DNA from: Stercorarius parasiticus
Taxonomy: Eukaryota > Chordata > Aves > Charadriiformes > Stercorariidae
Direction: 5' to 3'
Assembly: GCA_013396915.1 (NCBI GenBank)
Contig: VWZL01001288.1
Location: 62,001 to 126,000 of the forward strand
Length of the DNA stretch: 64,000 nucleotides
Shown: one piece after another, positions 48,510-58,010 of the stretch
Layout: each line of letters begins with the position of its first letter
Position numbering within the stretch: position 1 is the stretch's first letter
Notes under the pieces: generated by a model
Told to the model about the DNA's origin: nothing
Seen by the model: the letters and a program-made list of their open reading frames with translations, nothing else
Database searches by the model: none
Translations under genes and position numbers: made by a program

Positions 48510-50568
48510 CCACTATGTATAGAAAATACTTTAGAGCACACAAAGCTCTGCGAAATACCATGAGAAACCTTTAAGCAAGTCGTCCCACAGTGTGAATCTG
48601 CTAGGAATCCTCACAGCTGCCTCTTTTCACTCCTGCTCCTCTAGGTATTTTGCTAATAAATGAGAACAAAAGGGTTATTCTTCTATACTTTAACATATAT
48701 AGGTCTAATGCTCCTCTTCAGCAATGATTTCTTAGACATTAATCAGCATCCAGTATATGCAAGCTGTGCCATCCAGACTGTTTAGGGCACACAGAGATGG
48801 GGCAATGCCTCAGGGATTTTCCAAGTACTTGAAAGCCATTAAGCAAACAAGCAAGCAGAGGAGGGGGACTCCACAGTCCCAGTCCATTAATTCCTAATTT
48901 ACTGCTTTCCTGTTACTGCTGAGATACAAATCTGTTCTTCATAACCGGAAGGGTACAACAAATCTGTTTGGCTTGTCTTGACCCATCAAAACTTCTTCTG
49001 TGTGTTTACCACATCAGTAATGTCTCCTCTTCTTTCTCTGTTTTCTCCCCTTCTTTCTCTGTTTTTACTCCTGATCTATCATCGGCACTTGAGAGTGTGG
49101 CTGCTGCAATCTGCAAAATAACTTACACAGTATGAGAGAACTGCTGAATATGACTAATATCAACCACATCCTATTTTTGGATATTTCTCTTCCTTCTGTC
49201 TCAGTTGCCCTACTCTATGAACACATACCATGAGAAAGAGTATTACAGCTGATACCTCTCTTTCCTTCCTGTTGTTCCTACTCTTCTTTGGGACAAACAT
49301 CAAAATGCTTCACTCTAAAGCATGTGGGTTAACCTGCATCAGCCCCATTGTCTAAGGCAGAAAGCGTAAGGTAATCAGAGGCCCTGCTTATTTAAATATG
49401 TCCCTGACTGTGTATTTCTATTGCATCTGGTTTTATAATCTATGCTGGTAAAACCTGCAGCATGAGCAATTAAGTTCCTTCATGAGCCCATTGTGGAAGC
49501 GAGGACAGGACATGACATTAAAGAGACAAAGATTTACTGCCCTGTGTATGAGTGACAAATCTCTGCTTTCTTGTGGAAAAAGAAATTAAAGTTTGGATGT
49601 GCTGGGAAATAATGAGGATAAAATATAAACTGAGTTGCTGCATAAGTCCTGTTCCAGTAAGCCATATTGCTCCATGAGATTCTATGACACTGTCCATGCT
49701 CACTGCGAGGATGGATGTTGGGGTCTCAAAAGCGACACGCACCTCCACTCTAGAAATGGCTGTGACCCTAAAGGCAAAGAGCAAACACCTCTCAAGGATA
49801 CATACTGTCCCGCCTCCTTCATAGTCTCAGTTGTGTTCCTGTTGCCTGTGAATCACCAGAGAGCATCCTGAACTGTTTTCCATGGGTACCTGTGCAGCTT
49901 TTTAAGGAAAATAAACTGGTTTTTTATGAACAGTGGAAAGCCTGTGTTGCACTTTTCTGCCAACATTAAGCTTGCTTTTAGACTAACATCTAAATTGAGA
50001 TCTAAATCAAAGTTTGGACAGGCACGTTTTGGGGAGTGCTATATAAGAGGGGTTTTTTGGACATATTCATGAAACTCTAGGATAAAGAACAGTACCTTCA
50101 GGAAAGCTGGACACAGACTTCTGCTTCCTGGCTGACCCAGAGGAGCAGTAATGATTTTTGTTTGAGTTAACTTAAAGCACACACATTCAGGGAAAGAGTG
50201 AGGTGACATGCAACAGCTTGTCAAAGGAAGCTAGAAAGTTGATGATCTGGGATTTCTGCTACATAAAGTATATTTCATGTCATAACATTTCCGATACTCC
50301 AAGTAAATAGACAAAGTAACTAAAGAGACACAGAAAAGTCATGCCTTTTCTGTGTAAACATGTTTCATGACATGATCGATAGTGATGTACTTCTAAAACC
50401 ACAATATATACCTAACTCCGGGTGAATTCAGCATTTCCTGTTTATTGTCTAAAATCTGGAGAAGTCGAAAATCTTGGGAAAGTTCCCATTTAAGTCATTC
50501 AGCTTTCCACACGTAGTTATATCTTTCCTAATAGATGGCAGAATCGGCTAATTAATACACCACAAGGT

Positions 50569-50597
50569 AAAAAAAATAATAAAAAAAAATAAAATTC
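50569..50597. repeat. A-rich tract
   Basis: A7-TAATA-A9-TAAAA arrangement 80 bp before the CR1. Low complexity only. Confidence 0.8.
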
Positions 50598-50811
50598 TAA
50601 ACTACTTCATGCCCTACCAACTATCGATGAATGGAGGAATGTTTCCTATGTACAATGCTCCTCAGTTATATATCATCAAATCATAGAATCAGCTATATTG
50701 GAAGGGACCTTTAAGATCAGCAAGTCCAAACATGAACCTAACAATGCCAAAACCACCACTAAACCACGTCCCGAAGCACCACAGCTACCCATCTTTTCAA
50801 TATGTACCAGG

Positions 50812-51142
50812 GTGGCAATTGCACCACTTCCCTGGAAGCCTGTTCCAATACTTTATAACCTTTTTGGTGCAGGAATTTTTCCTGCTATCATATATAAACC
50901 TCCCCTGGCATAACTTGAGGCCATTTCTTCTTCTCCTATCGCTTGTTACTTGGGAGAATAGATCAACCCCCACCTCTCTGAAGTTAATAGGGTCTTTTCC
51001 AGGAAGTGTCCACTTCTAGCAGATAAGATCTGATGTTTTTAGTGAATACCAAGACACAATATGCAGAGAGGCTCCTGCTAATACTTAGTGATAGAGCAAC
51101 CAAGACCAGCTCACTTTCTTATGCACAAAGTGGGAGGGTCAG
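50812..51142 (+). repeat. 331-bp direct duplication, copy 1 (ends at an N)
   Basis: Starts GTGGCAATTGCACCACTTCC within the CR1 and ends in the LTR-like part at GGGAGGGTCAG. It is repeated without visible difference at 51144-51474. The unit crosses the CR1/LTR-like junction, so it cannot be a simple transposon copy. Confidence 0.95.
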
Positions 51143-51143
51143 N
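51143..51143. other. Single N (assembly join)
   Basis: The only ambiguous base in the window. It lies exactly between two apparently identical 331-bp copies, as expected if two contig ends overlapping by 331 bp were joined instead of merged. Confidence 0.95.
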
Positions 51144-51474
51144 GTGGCAATTGCACCACTTCCCTGGAAGCCTGTTCCAATACTTTATAACCTTTTTGGT
51201 GCAGGAATTTTTCCTGCTATCATATATAAACCTCCCCTGGCATAACTTGAGGCCATTTCTTCTTCTCCTATCGCTTGTTACTTGGGAGAATAGATCAACC
51301 CCCACCTCTCTGAAGTTAATAGGGTCTTTTCCAGGAAGTGTCCACTTCTAGCAGATAAGATCTGATGTTTTTAGTGAATACCAAGACACAATATGCAGAG
51401 AGGCTCCTGCTAATACTTAGTGATAGAGCAACCAAGACCAGCTCACTTTCTTATGCACAAAGTGGGAGGGTCAG
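51144..51474 (+). repeat. 331-bp direct duplication, copy 2
   Basis: Matches 50812-51142 base for base as far as I can read. Unlike copy 1, it continues smoothly into unique sequence (GTCAGAAGCG), so this copy is the one with intact right-hand context. Confidence 0.95.
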
Positions 51475-51801
51475 AAGCGTAAGAGCTTGTGGAGCTTCTA
51501 GCGTGGAACATGCTGTCCAGCATAAATGTTGTCCCTCATGTCCCTCCCAGACGATACGACCCGCCGTGCGCAACACGCTCCCTAGGAGGTGCCCATGCCA
51601 GGTCCCTAGCTGGGGAGATGTGCCAGCTGGTGGGCATTTGCTCAGGGAGCTGGTGAGTGAGGCAGCAAGGCCTCCTGCGAGGGGTGGGATGGCTGTGAGG
51701 GCGGTACAGGGCTGCCCCGACTTCGTGGTTGTCCTGCTTGGAGGTAAAACGGAACCCGTTTTCTTTTCGGTCATTTGACTTTGCCTCTTCTAAGCAACTC
51801 A
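51311..51801 (+). mobile_element. LTR-like module A (491 bp, TG...CA, CTCTC on both sides)
   Basis: Starts TGAAGTTAATAGGG right after CTCTC (51306-51310), ends AAGCAACTCA and is followed by CTCTC (51802-51806). TG...CA ends with a 5-bp repeat are what an LTR insertion would leave. Bases 51311-51478 align without gaps to the start of module B (51807-51974), with about 26 mismatches; after that the two differ. The remainder (51479-51801) is unusually GC- and CpG-rich for this window. No TATA box or AATAAA is obvious, so the LTR label is inference. A 137-codon frame across it is not supported as a gene. Confidence 0.55.
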
Positions 51802-51806
51802 CTCTC

Positions 51807-52427
51807 TGAAGTTAACAGCATCTTTTTCAGACAGCGTCCGCTTCTAGCAGATAAGGTCTGATGTTCCTAGTGAATACCAAGGAATGGCATGCAGAGAGGC
51901 TCCTGCTTATACTTAGTGCTAGAACGGCCAAGGCCAGCTCACTTTGTCATGCACAAAGTGGGAGGGTCGGAAGCAGTGTGGCGGTGTGCTCTCTACCTTC
52001 CCCCCTCCTCCGGCTCCTGCTCAAGCCATAACCGTCAGTGGGAGTTGTGAAGAGTTGCACCTAGACTTTGGGGGATGGCTGGCAACACAGCCTAAACACT
52101 GTCTGGAGTGGGGACCTAGAGATTTTGTTCCCATGCGAATATGACTATAGGTCAATTATCTTACTCAGCCCAAGAGCCCTTTGAGCTCTCCTGCACGGCA
52201 GCGTGCTGCACGCCAGGATCTGCCCTTGAGTGGGGACCCTGGCTTAAGGTTCTACTCCTCGAGGCTGAGAGATTCCTTGCCGCAACAGATTCTCGCTAAG
52301 TGACTAGTGGCGTGCTAACCTTTGAAATCTTAGCTAAGTGAGATAAAGGATTGATTGCAGTCCTTGAGACATAAACCGTTGACCAAGTCCGGGACTAGGA
52401 TTGGATCTCATGCATGTTTTGCTGGGC
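51807..52427 (+). mobile_element. LTR-like module B (about 620 bp)
   Basis: Starts TGAAGTTAACAGC directly after CTCTC. Its first 168 bp match module A ungapped at about 84%. The rest (with CAACAGATTCTCGCTAAGTG and 'ggcgtgctaacctttgaaat') reminds me of avian ERVL-type LTR text, but I cannot name a family. No clean CA end with a CTCTC duplication is found on the right: the module passes into CR1 sequence at 52428. The true 3' border could be near ATGCA at 52414. Confidence 0.5.
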
Positions 52428-52640
52428 TCTTCTCCTATTGCTTGTTACTTGGGAGAAGAGATCAACCCCCACGTCTCTACAACCTCCTTTCAGGTATTTT
52501 TGGTGAGTCCTAAGGTCTCCTCTCAACCTCCTTTTCTGCAGACTAAATAACCCCAGTTCCCTCAGCCACTCCTAATACTTCTCTGGACCCCTCACTAGCT
52601 TTGTTGCCCTTCTCTCGACATGCTCCAGATCTCCATAATA
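52428..52640 (-). mobile_element. CR1 LINE, continuation of the interrupted copy
   Basis: Reversed CR1 blocks: 'gcttgttacttgggagaag', 'tctctacaacctcctttcagg', 'gtctcctctcaacctccttt', 'aataaccccagttccctcag', and TTGTTGCCCTTCTCTCGACA. It continues the element at 50675-51310, but its first 51 bp (52428-52478) repeat the last 51 bp of the left part (51261-51311) with three mismatches. Either the insertion made an unusually long duplication or the two parts come from different copies of one subfamily. Confidence 0.93.
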
Positions 52641-55585
52641 TGGAGTGTAGATGCTTTGGCAAAGGACTTCAGGCACAACAGACTAGTTTACTGCTTTTTT
52701 CTTCTGGCAGCAGCAGCTCTGAATAAAGTGTTCATCACGGCTGACATTCAGGGTGGAGCAGCTTTTCCTCAGCCCAGCACACAGCTCTGTGAGCGTTCAT
52801 CTCCTGTGTACTTTCTTCGAAGTCCTCATTTTGCATGCAGCAGTCCTCCTGAACATTGGGTGTTCTCTTGCACTGCTGCTATGAATGAAATCATTGACAT
52901 TACACTGAGAACTATTTTTATAACTTTTGGCAGCAAAGTGGGAGTTTTAAAACATAAACTAGTCTAACAAAACATTTTATAAACTCATAGAATAATATCA
53001 CCAGCCCTGAAGGGAATAAAACAATTCTTCAAACTTCCAGGAACTTTCAGTGACATTATTAACATTTGTTTTCACTTAGGTTATCTTAAAAAACTAGTTT
53101 TGTTAAAAAGTGACCAAGGATAGATACAGATATACATAACTTTATGCAGCCTTTTAGGCATACTAATGATGGCAACTGAAAGGTCAAATGATGTATTTTC
53201 TAGAATTGTCTGGTTTTTTTCTATACATTATTAGAACTAATTGGAAAAGAGCAAAAAACTGGTTTTCTGTGGAAAAAAGTAGTAAAAGGTACCATTTTGA
53301 AAATCTAAAGTTTAATAAACATACGTGTCCAATGGTCATGCTTATGTTTTCCCTCTAAGACCATGACAATTACATTCAGTGGAGCTGCAAATCCAGAAAT
53401 GCTTTGTCATTAAACTTCAGTGCGACAGCAGCTCAATTCTGTTCAAGTCAGTATGGGCGCTTCATTTATGGCAAGGAAGGAAAAAAGGAAAGAAAACTGA
53501 GATACCTCTGGACAAATGAGGAGTGTGACCCTGAAGATACCTCTTGCTCTCCGTTAGCTACCCAGAGAGCTCAAATAGCAAGGCTACACTAGACAGCTAA
53601 TTTTCAGATTGATAGAGGCAGGTGAATTGAATTTCAGTTTAAAGGTCTGCTTACCTCACTTTATTAATACGAACTTTATACCTCCAACTTTTGCAAAACT
53701 TTGACCAAGGAAATCCTTGATAAGGAGACACCGTCTAAGTACAGGCTTCATTTGGCTTCACATTTGTCCAGATCCCACTTGCCAAAAATATGAGGCTGGA
53801 TTCTGCTGATCTGTCTCTATTAACCTCTACCCAGACAACCACAGTAATATTCAGCCAAGGAGATGGTCATGTTCACAGTTCCTGTTGGCCTTGAAGAGTT
53901 ATTTACAGAGTTAATTTCTGTTTACGCAGTTATGATTTCCATGGAAGAAGTTATTTGTTTAGAGAGGAGTTAGAGTCTAGCCAAGGGTCTCGTGGTATCA
54001 GCTTAAGCATGTCCTTAAGTTCCAGGGTCAGATCAAGTCAGGGAGAAAAGGAAGTACATGGGCAAGTAGGAGATGCGGACAGACAAGAACAATCCTTAGA
54101 GTGTTGCTGAGGAAGAATGATGTTATTGGAAGGGAAGAAAAGTAGAAGTCATGTAAATTGGCCCGGTTCAAAAACTATATAAAAACTAAGTGACCTAAAA
54201 GTGGAACAAGAAGTTTGAGTTTGTTGATAGCGCATAGAATCTTGTGGGTCACAAGCAAGAGAGAGAGTCTGTAAACCAGTATTTTAACCTTTATTAGGTA
54301 ATGGTTGACGTCAAAAAGACTTTTCTTGATGACATAGCCTATCTTCCAAACTGTTTTTAAAATCAGGACTAGAGTACAAAGACCCCTCCAGGTCTGACCC
54401 TTGAAGTCTTCTGGGCTTGAAATATTTCACTATTTCTCTTTGCAAGACTAAAGCTTTATCTGTCTGCTTGCAAAATATTGAGCATGCCTTCACATTTTCC
54501 ATTGAGAAAAAATTAGATGTCTGTTATGTAGTTGTGACAGGTATATAATGTTATTTCCAAAATCAAGTATGTATGTTCTTCATTAGAAGATGATACTAAA
54601 TATAGAGTGTATCTCTAAGAACTCAGGCTTGTACCTAAATTCCTCGAATAACATTCTAGGAAAATAATTAAATCAACTGTGGTACGTTTTTGCAGTAGTC
54701 AATGATTGCCATATGTGAGTATCATGAATGTCAGTAACATTGGAGGAGTGCATACACGTAGAAATTTTATAATGGAAAAAGAAGGGGAAAAGATTACTTA
54801 AACCAACTTCTGTGCCAAAAGGAGAGCAAACAAGTATGCTGGCTCTTCTGCACTAATTTAAATTTGATTTCTTTCTTGTTATTGTGCATGAAGATATCAA
54901 AGTTCTTGACATGTTGAAAATAAGTTATCTGAAGATATCTTGTTTTTCATAAAAATGTCGTATTTGCCACGTGTGCTCATCTCAGTTCTTCCCTTGTAAA
55001 TCAGATACCTTTCACAACACCATCAGCATATAGACAAAGACCCTTCTACACATAGTAAGAATCTCTACCCAGCATGCATCTTCAAAGACTGATGAAGAGC
55101 ATCCACTGACTTGAAAAGGATACATTCCCTTGATGGAAAGGGCATGTTTATGTAACATCTATTTCACAGCATGCTCTAGATTGTGCACATAGGAAATGGG
55201 GTAGAAAATGAACAAGTACTGCAGAAAACCTCATTTCAGATTAAATCATCTTCTGATTTGGACCTTCTCTTGACAAATAAGCCTATGCTAGCTACAGCAG
55301 AATGCTTTATTTAGTGTGGTTGTGGATTCCCTGCTGTATGGAAAAGAGGCACTGGTCCAGACCTGCTGTCCTGGAGATGTCTTGCTTAGTGGCATCCCAG
55401 ATGTGAGGTGTTGCAGAACGAGTGCAGAGGCTCATCTAGCCCTTGGGTGGTTATCCTTTTGTGGTCTTCAGCGTGGGTATTAGCGGTACTGCTAGAGTAA
55501 GCTTTATCAGGAGTGACTCCAGGGCTCTGGGGGCTGGAGAGAGGGGCATGGGAGCGAAGGTGACGTTCTCCTTTGTACTGTCAGC
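52641..55585. other. Unique non-coding DNA, no gene seen
   Basis: About 2.9 kb without recognised repeat or supported exon. A TATATAAAAA word occurs near 54176 in a passage (54060-54300) that could be old LTR sequence, but no ends or duplications are visible. Confidence 0.5.
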
Positions 55586-56486
55586 TGTGGTGGGTTGACT
55601 TTGGCTGGCTGCCAAATGTCCAAGACACACTCTCACTCCACCTCCTCAACAGACCAAGGGGAGAAAATAAGATGAAAAAGACATCTAGGGGTCAAGACAA
55701 AAACAGAGGTGTCACTTACCAATAACCTTTATGGGCAAAACAGACTCTACTTGGGGAAAATTAATTTGTTGATGATAAAATAGAGTCAGATGATGAGGAA
55801 CAAAGATAAAACTAACAACACTTTCCCTACACCCCCTCTTCTTTCCAGGCTCAACTTCATTCCATTCCTGACTCCTCTCCTTCCTCCTCCCTAGTGACAA
55901 AAGGGGAATGGGAAGTTGTGGTCAGTCAATAATGGCTCCTCTCTGCTATCCCTTCCTCCTCACACTTTTCTCCTGCTCAGCGTATGTTACCCATGGGCTG
56001 CAGTTCCTGCCAGAAAACCTGCTCCAGCATGGGCTCTCCAAGGGTTGCAGCTTCCTTCAGGGCATATCCACCCGCTCCAGCATGAGCTCCTCCACAGGCT
56101 GCAGTGTGTGTATCTGCTCTCACATGGTCCTTTCCACGGGCTACAGCGTGACAACCTGTTTCACCATGGTCTTCCCCATGGGCTGCAGGAGAATCTCTCC
56201 TCCAGCCCCTGGACCACCTTGTTCCTCTCCTTCTTCTGTCACCTTGCTGCTTGCAGGGGTTTTTTTTACACTTTTTTTGTCCTCACCCTCACTGCAGGGC
56301 AGTGTTTTGTCCTTTCTTAAATACAGTTTCCAGAGGCTCCACCATCTTGTCTGGGGGGCTCAGCTGTGACATGTGGTGGGTTCCAGTTGGAACTGGCTGC
56401 GTCCTGCATTGGGCAGCCCTGGCCTCTCCTCACAGAGGCCCCCCTGCAGCTTTCCTGCCAACACCTTGCCACTGACACCCAATACA
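55586..56486 (-). mobile_element. Avian endogenous retrovirus LTR, minus strand
   Basis: The plus strand opens TGTGGTGGGTTGAC and closes CACCCAATACA. From memory this is a common LTR of neoavian genomes, whose sense strand starts TGTATTGGG and ends GTCAACCCACCACA. On that strand a TATTTAAG (plus 56312-56319) fits the TATA position of the family. The middle (55990-56190) has worn repeats of a CATGGGCTGCAG plus CTCCAGCATG type unit, also typical of it. No matching target duplication was found (TCAGC on the left, CCATC on the right), so the copy is old or clipped. No internal retroviral genes adjoin it. The 153-codon plus-strand frame (55908-56369) is antisense LTR sequence, not a gene. Confidence 0.8.
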
Positions 56487-56588
56487 CCATCCAAGGGGAC
56501 GGGCCAGGGTGGGAACAGATCCATCCTGTGGGTCAATGCCTGGACACATGATGAAGTCAGGGCTTTGGCCCTTATAGACATGGGGCTC

Positions 56589-56683
56589 TTCGAGCAGCCT
56601 GGTCTAACTTTAAAGTTAATCCTGCTTTGAGCAGGGGTTGGACCAGGTGGCTTCTGGAGACTCTTCCAACTGAAATTATTTTA
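56589..56683 (+). mobile_element. CR1 LINE 3' tail fragment
   Basis: TTCGAGCAGCCTGGTCTAAC, CTGCTTTGAGCAGGGGTTGG, ACCAGGTGGCTTCTGGAGAC and CTTCCAACTGAAATTATTTT follow the last 100 bp of an avian CR1 on the plus strand. The terminal ATTCTATGA repeats are mostly lost. It starts about 100 bp after the LTR; the sequence between (56487-56588) was not identified. Confidence 0.85.
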
Positions 56684-57899
56684 CAGTTGTACACCTGTCT
56701 GCTGCAGAGGTTGTACCTGTCCCCCTCCCTCAAGTATATCAGTATGTCTAATGACAGAAACTACCTCTCCCTATCTTATTTCTCAGTGATTTATGTAAAG
56801 AGACTCATTCGTCTTAATATCACAAAGAAATTGATTCTTAAAAATCGTGACTGAAGCACAGAGGTATTGATATGAGATGAAGTATACAATTGACAGCTGA
56901 TACAGGCTTTCTCAGCAGCAATTTTCCATCTTTGTTCTCAGGCCTGATACCTGCCTACATATCTACCACGTGCCTTTAAGAAAACAAATGCTCCTACCTC
57001 TACATACCTTCAACATGATTATCCTTATCAGCTGCTGAGGTAAAGACAGCTAATATTCACCTTAAAATAACAGAAAACAGATGAGAAAAATGACCGGAAT
57101 AAACATTAACATGAATAAAAAATGGTTCATTAACATTCTTTAACTTTCATTAACAGGCTTGTTTTTTTTATTTTATTTTCAGTGGAAGGCATATTTCAGA
57201 TATTTAAGCACGTCGGAAAAATCCAGTCTTCTGTGATTATGAAACATATTTATACATACTTCAAGATTTCAGTGGAAAATCACATTAACTGGAAGCGAAT
57301 CAGCTATGTATCATTTTAAGAGAAGTCATAAGCATAGGGTTTTCCATATACTACTATAATTTATGTCCACAGCTCCCTTTGTATTATTGCATCCAAGGGT
57401 TTTTTCCAGTAAACTAGAAAATAAAATAGGATCTATGAGACTGGGAAGGGATACAAAGAACATCCCTTTTAAACAATGGCCATTTCAAATCTAGTAAAAT
57501 GAACTTCATATTTTTCTCAGGAAAGATGTTAATATTGTTTATCCACTTCAAACATCTGTTGGGGCTGTGTGGCATGGAAGAAGGGAGAAATTCATTAAAG
57601 GCCTGTGCAAGTTCAGATAAGATGATATACAGAAATACATAAATGACAACAAGACAGTCAGCCACGTGAAAACCATATGTAGAGTTATAATGCATGTAAC
57701 GTTGGAAGGAAAACTATGACAGTTTTTGGGAGACAATTTCTCAGTAAGACTAGGAAAGCAAAACTGTGTTTAGTTGAAACTTCAGTCACCCATAGTGCCC
57801 ATGACCTGAGTGGACCGTCCAAACTTGAAGCCGAGATGAGTGAATCAACCAAATTTTTTTCTCTTGGCTGCAAGTGTAGCACTTAGCTTAGTGGGATGG
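56684..57899. other. Unique non-coding DNA, no gene seen
   Basis: AT-rich with no recognised repeat or exon. Confidence 0.5.
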
Positions 57900-57950
57900 C
57901 ACTTCCGGTGTATTCATGTCATCTAAGCACGGGCAGCTAAATTAGGAAAG

Positions 57951-58010
57951 TATATAAGGAAGCTCAAGTCCCCGTATAGATGGTGGAGCTTCCAGGGGAA
58001 AAAAAATAAA
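57951..58010 (+). promoter_or_regulatory. TATA box, stem-loop and AATAAA in 60 bp (possible LTR core)
   Basis: TATATAA (57951-57957) is followed at once by an 8-bp perfect stem GGAAGCTC (57958-57965) / GAGCTTCC (57986-57993) with a 20-base loop, then AATAAA (58005-58010). A TATA box, a hairpin and a polyadenylation signal this close together resemble the U3/R border of a retroviral LTR with a short R. No TG...CA ends or target duplications were found, so this may be a decayed LTR or chance. Confidence 0.35.

Larger units (their letters stand above)
44726..50674. other. Unique non-coding DNA, no gene seen
   Basis: About 6 kb without a recognised exon. The longest frame (46351-46707, plus, 118 codons) overlaps a minus-strand frame and has no domain. 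A frame at 49518-49784 (minus) has protein-like composition and an AG after a pyrimidine run at its start, but no clear donor. Low-complexity tracts are listed separately. Confidence 0.5.
50675..51310 (-). mobile_element. CR1 LINE 3' portion (left part), containing a likely false duplication
   Basis: Reversed CR1 blocks: TCATAGAATC, 'ttggaagggacctttaaga', 'aagtccaaacatgaacctaac', 'ccaaaaccaccactaaacca', 'aagcaccacagctaccc', 'ccacttccctggaagcctg', 'aacctcccctggcataactt', and 'cgcttgttacttgggaga'. The CR1 text runs to 50978, where LTR-like sequence starts; after the single N it returns at 51144 and runs again to 51310. Ignoring the repeated stretch, this is one CR1 element whose continuation is at 52428. 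It is 3' UTR and end-of-ORF sequence only. Confidence 0.95.

Noticed and set aside
49518..49784. Minus-strand frame with an acceptor-like start near 49770
   Set aside because: There is no credible donor, and the opposite strand is equally open over the same bases.
51365..51778. 137-codon plus-strand open frame
   Set aside because: It lies within the LTR-like module and shares its beginning with the N-joined duplicate. No domain is recognisable.
54060..54300. Possible old LTR with TATATAAAAA
   Set aside because: No TG...CA ends, target duplication or polyadenylation signal at suitable distance, and no family match from memory.
55908..56369. 153-codon plus-strand open frame, cysteine- and serine-rich
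   Set aside because: It lies wholly inside the minus-strand LTR and its apparent repeats come from the LTR's internal units.
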